Below, piece by piece: positions 61,409-64,000 of a DNA stretch of 64,000 nt. The translations under genes and the position numbers were made by a program. This stretch comes from AV40 sp035568175 (GTDB lineage Bacteria; Verrucomicrobiota; Verrucomicrobiia; Chthoniobacterales; UBA10450): assembly GCA_035568175.1 (NCBI GenBank), contig DATMON010000007.1:124001-188000 (forward strand), given 5' to 3'. How positions within the stretch are numbered: position 1 is the first letter of the stretch; each line of letters starts with the position of its first letter. The notes beneath the pieces are model-generated. The model had not been told where the DNA came from. It did no database searches and saw only the letters and a list, made by a program, of their open reading frames with translations.

Positions 61409-62656
61409 GTGAAAGCTGGATTCGTTGAAAAACTAATCGGTCGCCTAGGCAAGATCGGGCCGGAGGAAGTGCAGAATTATTTTCTGCGCCTGGCGCAGGA
61501 GAAAGGTTTTCTCGAGACGGTTTTCAATTCCATCCAGGAAGGAATCATCGTCACCGATTCAAAAGGGCGAATCACTTATCTCAACAACGCAGCCTGCCAA
61601 TTGTTCGGATTGGAAGCGGAGGATTCGCTCGGAAAACGTTTGGACGAGCGCGTTCGAGGGCTGGATTGGAACGCTCTCTCGCGTGAATCCGCAGTCAGCC
61701 GCGACATGGAGATCTTCTATCCGTCCAATCGCTTCATCAATTTTTACAGCGTTCCTCTCGTGATCGAACGACAGCCGACGGAAAGCAAAGTCGATCAGCC
61801 TTCGGTCGCCGCAATGGCTTCCGAAGCGACTGGCAACGACAAGATCGACATCTCGGGCGAACGGGTCGGACATGCGATCATTTTGCGCGATATTACTGAA
61901 AGTCGGCGCAGCGAGCAGCAAACGATCGAATCCGAGCGATTAAACGCTCTGACTTTGCTTGCCGCCGGAGTTGCGCACGAGATCGGCAATCCGCTCAATT
62001 CGCTCAATATTCATTTGCAACTGATCGAACGCGAAGCGCGCAAGCTTGACGGCGCAAAAGGCGCCGAACTTCAAGAATCGGTGGAAATAGCGCGCGCCGA
62101 GATTAACCGGCTCGATTCGATCATCAGTCAATTCCTGCGCGCGATTCGTCCAACGCGTCCTCGGCTTCGCCCGGAAAACATTAATTCAATCGTCGAAGAA
62201 GCAGTTCGCTTTTTCGCGCTCGAAATCAAAGACCGCGACATCGTGGTCGAGCAGGAATTGCGCTCCGATCTCCCATTGCTCGAGCTCGACCGCGACCAGA
62301 TGAAACAAGCGTTTTACAACGTGATCAAAAATAGCTTCGACGCGATGAAGAGCCGCGGAATCTTGCGGATCCGCACCGACATGGACGAATCGCATGTGAT
62401 TGTACGTTTCACCGATACCGGTGGCGGAATTTCCGCGGAGAATTTGAGTCGCGTGTTCGAACCCTATTTCACAACCAAGACCAGCGGGACCGGACTGGGG
62501 CTTTTGATTGTTCGCCGAATTGTGCGCGAGCACGGCGGCGAGTTGTCGATCGAAAGCAGTGAAGGTAAAGGACTCACGTTGACGATTCGTCTGCCCCACG
62601 TTGCCAGGCGCATTCGCATGCTCGAGGCGGGAGATACAAAATCGAGCGTAAACTGA
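61409..62656 (+). CDS. PAS-domain sensor histidine kinase
   Basis: 415 residues, GTG start, no membrane helix, so a cytoplasmic sensor. PAS domain at about 33-165 (FNSIQEGIIVTDSKGRITYLNNAA). The HisKA domain has the phosphorylated His190 in LLAAGVAHEIGNPLNSLNIHL. The HATPase_c domain has N box NVIKNSFDAM, G1 RFTDTGGGIS, F box EPYFTTKTSGTGLGL. It is of the NtrB type by motif pattern. It is immediately followed by the GT39-like/TPR gene (TGAATG); no response regulator gene is in the window. Confidence 0.92.
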   Translation: MKAGFVEKLIGRLGKIGPEEVQNYFLRLAQEKGFLETVFNSIQEGIIVTDSKGRITYLNNAACQLFGLEAEDSLGKRLDERVRGLDWNALSRESAVSRDMEIFYPSNRFINFYSVPLVIERQPTESKVDQPSVAAMASEATGNDKIDISGERVGHAIILRDITESRRSEQQTIESERLNALTLLAAGVAHEIGNPLNSLNIHLQLIEREARKLDGAKGAELQESVEIARAEINRLDSIISQFLRAIRPTRPRLRPENINSIVEEAVRFFALEIKDRDIVVEQELRSDLPLLELDRDQMKQAFYNVIKNSFDAMKSRGILRIRTDMDESHVIVRFTDTGGGISAENLSRVFEPYFTTKTSGTGLGLLIVRRIVREHGGELSIESSEGKGLTLTIRLPHVARRIRMLEAGDTKSSVN

Positions 62657-64000
62657 ATGGCGAAGCCGAGCACAACAAAGGCAGACAAAAATTCGCAACG
62701 GATCTGGCTCTTCAGTCTCGCTCTGATCGTTGCCACCGCTCTAGCTTATCTGCCGGCATGGAACGGCAAACCGATTTGGGATGATAACTCACACATTACC
62801 CAACCGGAACTGCGGTCCTGGCATGGTTTGGTTCAGATCTGGACGCAGGTTGGAGCGACGCAACAATATTATCCGCTTGTTCACAGCATCTTCTGGATCG
62901 AGCAAAAACTTTGGGGCGATTCGGTTCTCGGCTATCACCTGGTCAACATTCTCCTTCACGCTCTGGGCGCGGTCGTTTTGCTCCAGATTTTATTGCGCCT
63001 GAAGGTTCCGGGCGCGTGGCTGGCTGCCGGATTATTTGCTCTTCATCCTGTTCAAGTCGAATCGGTCGCCTGGATTTCGGAAATCAAGAACACGCTCTCC
63101 GGTTTGTTTTTTTTCTGCTCGATTCTCGCTTACCTCAATTTCGATCAGAACAGAAGTCGAGTCGCATACTTCGGGTCGCTCGCTCTTTTTCTTTTCGGTT
63201 TGATGTGCAAGACAGTCATTGCGCCCTTACCCGCCATAATTCTGGTGGTCCTGTGGTGGAGACGAGGTCGGCTTCGGCTGCGCGATGACGTCGTGCCGTT
63301 GTTGCCGTTCTTTGGTCTCGGGATCGGCGCCGGACTTTTCACTATTTGGGTGGAACGAACTTTTGTCGGCGCCCAGGGTAGTGCCTTCACCCTGTCGATT
63401 TTACAGCGCTGCCTGATCGCTGCGCGCGACTTTTGGTTTTATCTGTTTAAGCTGCTTTGGCCGGCGAAGCTGACGTTTATTTATCCGCGTTGGCAGGTCG
63501 GTCGCGCCGTTTGGTGGCAATACCTCTTCCTGCTGGCGCTCGTTCTATTGCTCGGAGTTCTTTGGCGACTGAGAAAAAATTTCCGGGCGCCACTTGCCGC
63601 CACTCTTGTTTTTCTCGGCCTGGTTTTCCCGGCGCTCGGCTTCGTCAACGTCTATCCGTTTCTTTATTCTTTTGTCGCCGATCACTTCCAATACCTTGCC
63701 TGCGCTGGTCCCCTAACATTGGTCGCCGCCGGAATCTCGATGGCGCTCGATTCCTTGGCGCTCGAAAAAATTTTCCTCCGACCGACGGTTTACACGGCGG
63801 TCCTGTTGACGCTCGGATTATTGAGCTGGCGTCAATGTCGTGACTATCGCGACATTGAAACCCTTTGGCGGACCACGATCGCGCGGAATCCTGATTGTTG
63901 GATGGCGTACAGCAACCTCGGCTCGTTTCTGTCCGGGCGTGGCAACGTCGATGAAGCCATCCGAGATTTTCGAAAAGCACTCGAACTCCGGCCGGACCAG
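62657..64000 (+). CDS. Membrane glycosyltransferase-like/TPR protein (partial, 3' end outside window)
   Basis: 448 codons, open to the last base, starting at the ATG that directly follows the kinase stop (TGAATG). The N-terminus has about nine membrane helices with AYLPAWNGKPIWDDNSHI, YYPLVHSIFWIEQ, GLFALHPVQVESVAWISE and SILAYLNF, the pattern of GT39/TMTC-type membrane proteins. The visible end begins a tetratricopeptide repeat: NPDCWMAYSNLGSFLSGRGNVDEAIRDFRKALELRPDQ. TPR-carrying proteins of this sort are common in Verrucomicrobia and may attach or process sugars; the activity is inferred only. Confidence 0.8.
   Translation, partial: MAKPSTTKADKNSQRIWLFSLALIVATALAYLPAWNGKPIWDDNSHITQPELRSWHGLVQIWTQVGATQQYYPLVHSIFWIEQKLWGDSVLGYHLVNILLHALGAVVLLQILLRLKVPGAWLAAGLFALHPVQVESVAWISEIKNTLSGLFFFCSILAYLNFDQNRSRVAYFGSLALFLFGLMCKTVIAPLPAIILVVLWWRRGRLRLRDDVVPLLPFFGLGIGAGLFTIWVERTFVGAQGSAFTLSILQRCLIAARDFWFYLFKLLWPAKLTFIYPRWQVGRAVWWQYLFLLALVLLLGVLWRLRKNFRAPLAATLVFLGLVFPALGFVNVYPFLYSFVADHFQYLACAGPLTLVAAGISMALDSLALEKIFLRPTVYTAVLLTLGLLSWRQCRDYRDIETLWRTTIARNPDCWMAYSNLGSFLSGRGNVDEAIRDFRKALELRPDQ

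Noticed and set aside
1818..61852. Idea that AAGATCGACATC is merely a favoured Lys-Ile-Asp-Ile codon string
   Set aside because: Only five of the 16 exact copies are read in that frame. Others are read in three further frames or lie between genes.

Overview
The window looks like chromosomal DNA from a Gram-negative, aerobically respiring bacterium with moderately high GC. I infer Verrucomicrobiota (Chthoniobacterales/Spartobacteria-like). The reasons are a two-NuoM complex I, a large LamG/Calx-beta surface protein, KdsD and PAP2/GT39 envelope genes, and abundant short palindromic intergenic repeats that also sit in frame inside conserved genes. The phylum call is inference and was not tested against a database. 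I saw no rRNA, tRNA, CRISPR array, phage or complete IS element, and no stretch above about 300 bases lacks a gene.

Layout. 0-13 kb: respiratory complex I, split into two divergent operons. nuoH-J-K-L-M-M'-N reads leftward and nuoA-B-C-D then nuoI reads rightward, with an antisense DUF1223 gene between nuoD and nuoI. nuoE, F and G are absent here. 13-24 kb: a transglutaminase-like secreted protein, a membrane metallophosphoesterase, a ferredoxin, a MidA/NDUFAF7-type methyltransferase, a class A PBP whose transpeptidase SxxK motif looks lost, glycosyltransferases, kdsD, efp and an M50-like membrane protein. 24-37 kb: treY, argS, ptsN, a GT2-GT39-PAP2 envelope operon, a LolA-like protein and the gap-pgk-tpiA glycolytic operon. 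36-52 kb: SGNH esterase, DUF3142 and a giant TPR-like protein in overlapping order; an HMA-domain protein; agmatine deiminase; several secreted NlpC/P60 and transglutaminase-like proteins; gamma-glutamyltranspeptidase; a type IV pilin-like gene; and a MarR-VOC pair. 52-64 kb: a 1420-residue LamG repeat protein, GT2-GNAT-cupin, a GlsB-like membrane protein, rpsO-pnp, a PAS histidine kinase, and a truncated GT39-like/TPR membrane protein running off the end.

The most striking signal is a short word, AAGATCGACATC (reverse complement GATGTCGATCTT). It occurs exactly 16 times by hand count, and its 10-base core AAGATCGACA occurs about 38 times on the two strands. It appears inside genes in four different reading frames and also between genes, so codon usage alone does not explain it. 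Its density resembles a DNA uptake sequence or another genome-wide architectural motif. A second layer consists of at least six families of short palindromic repeats. Four repeat copies are inserted in frame in conserved genes (nuoN, nuoM, nuoD, argS), and another appears to supply the start of a signal peptide.
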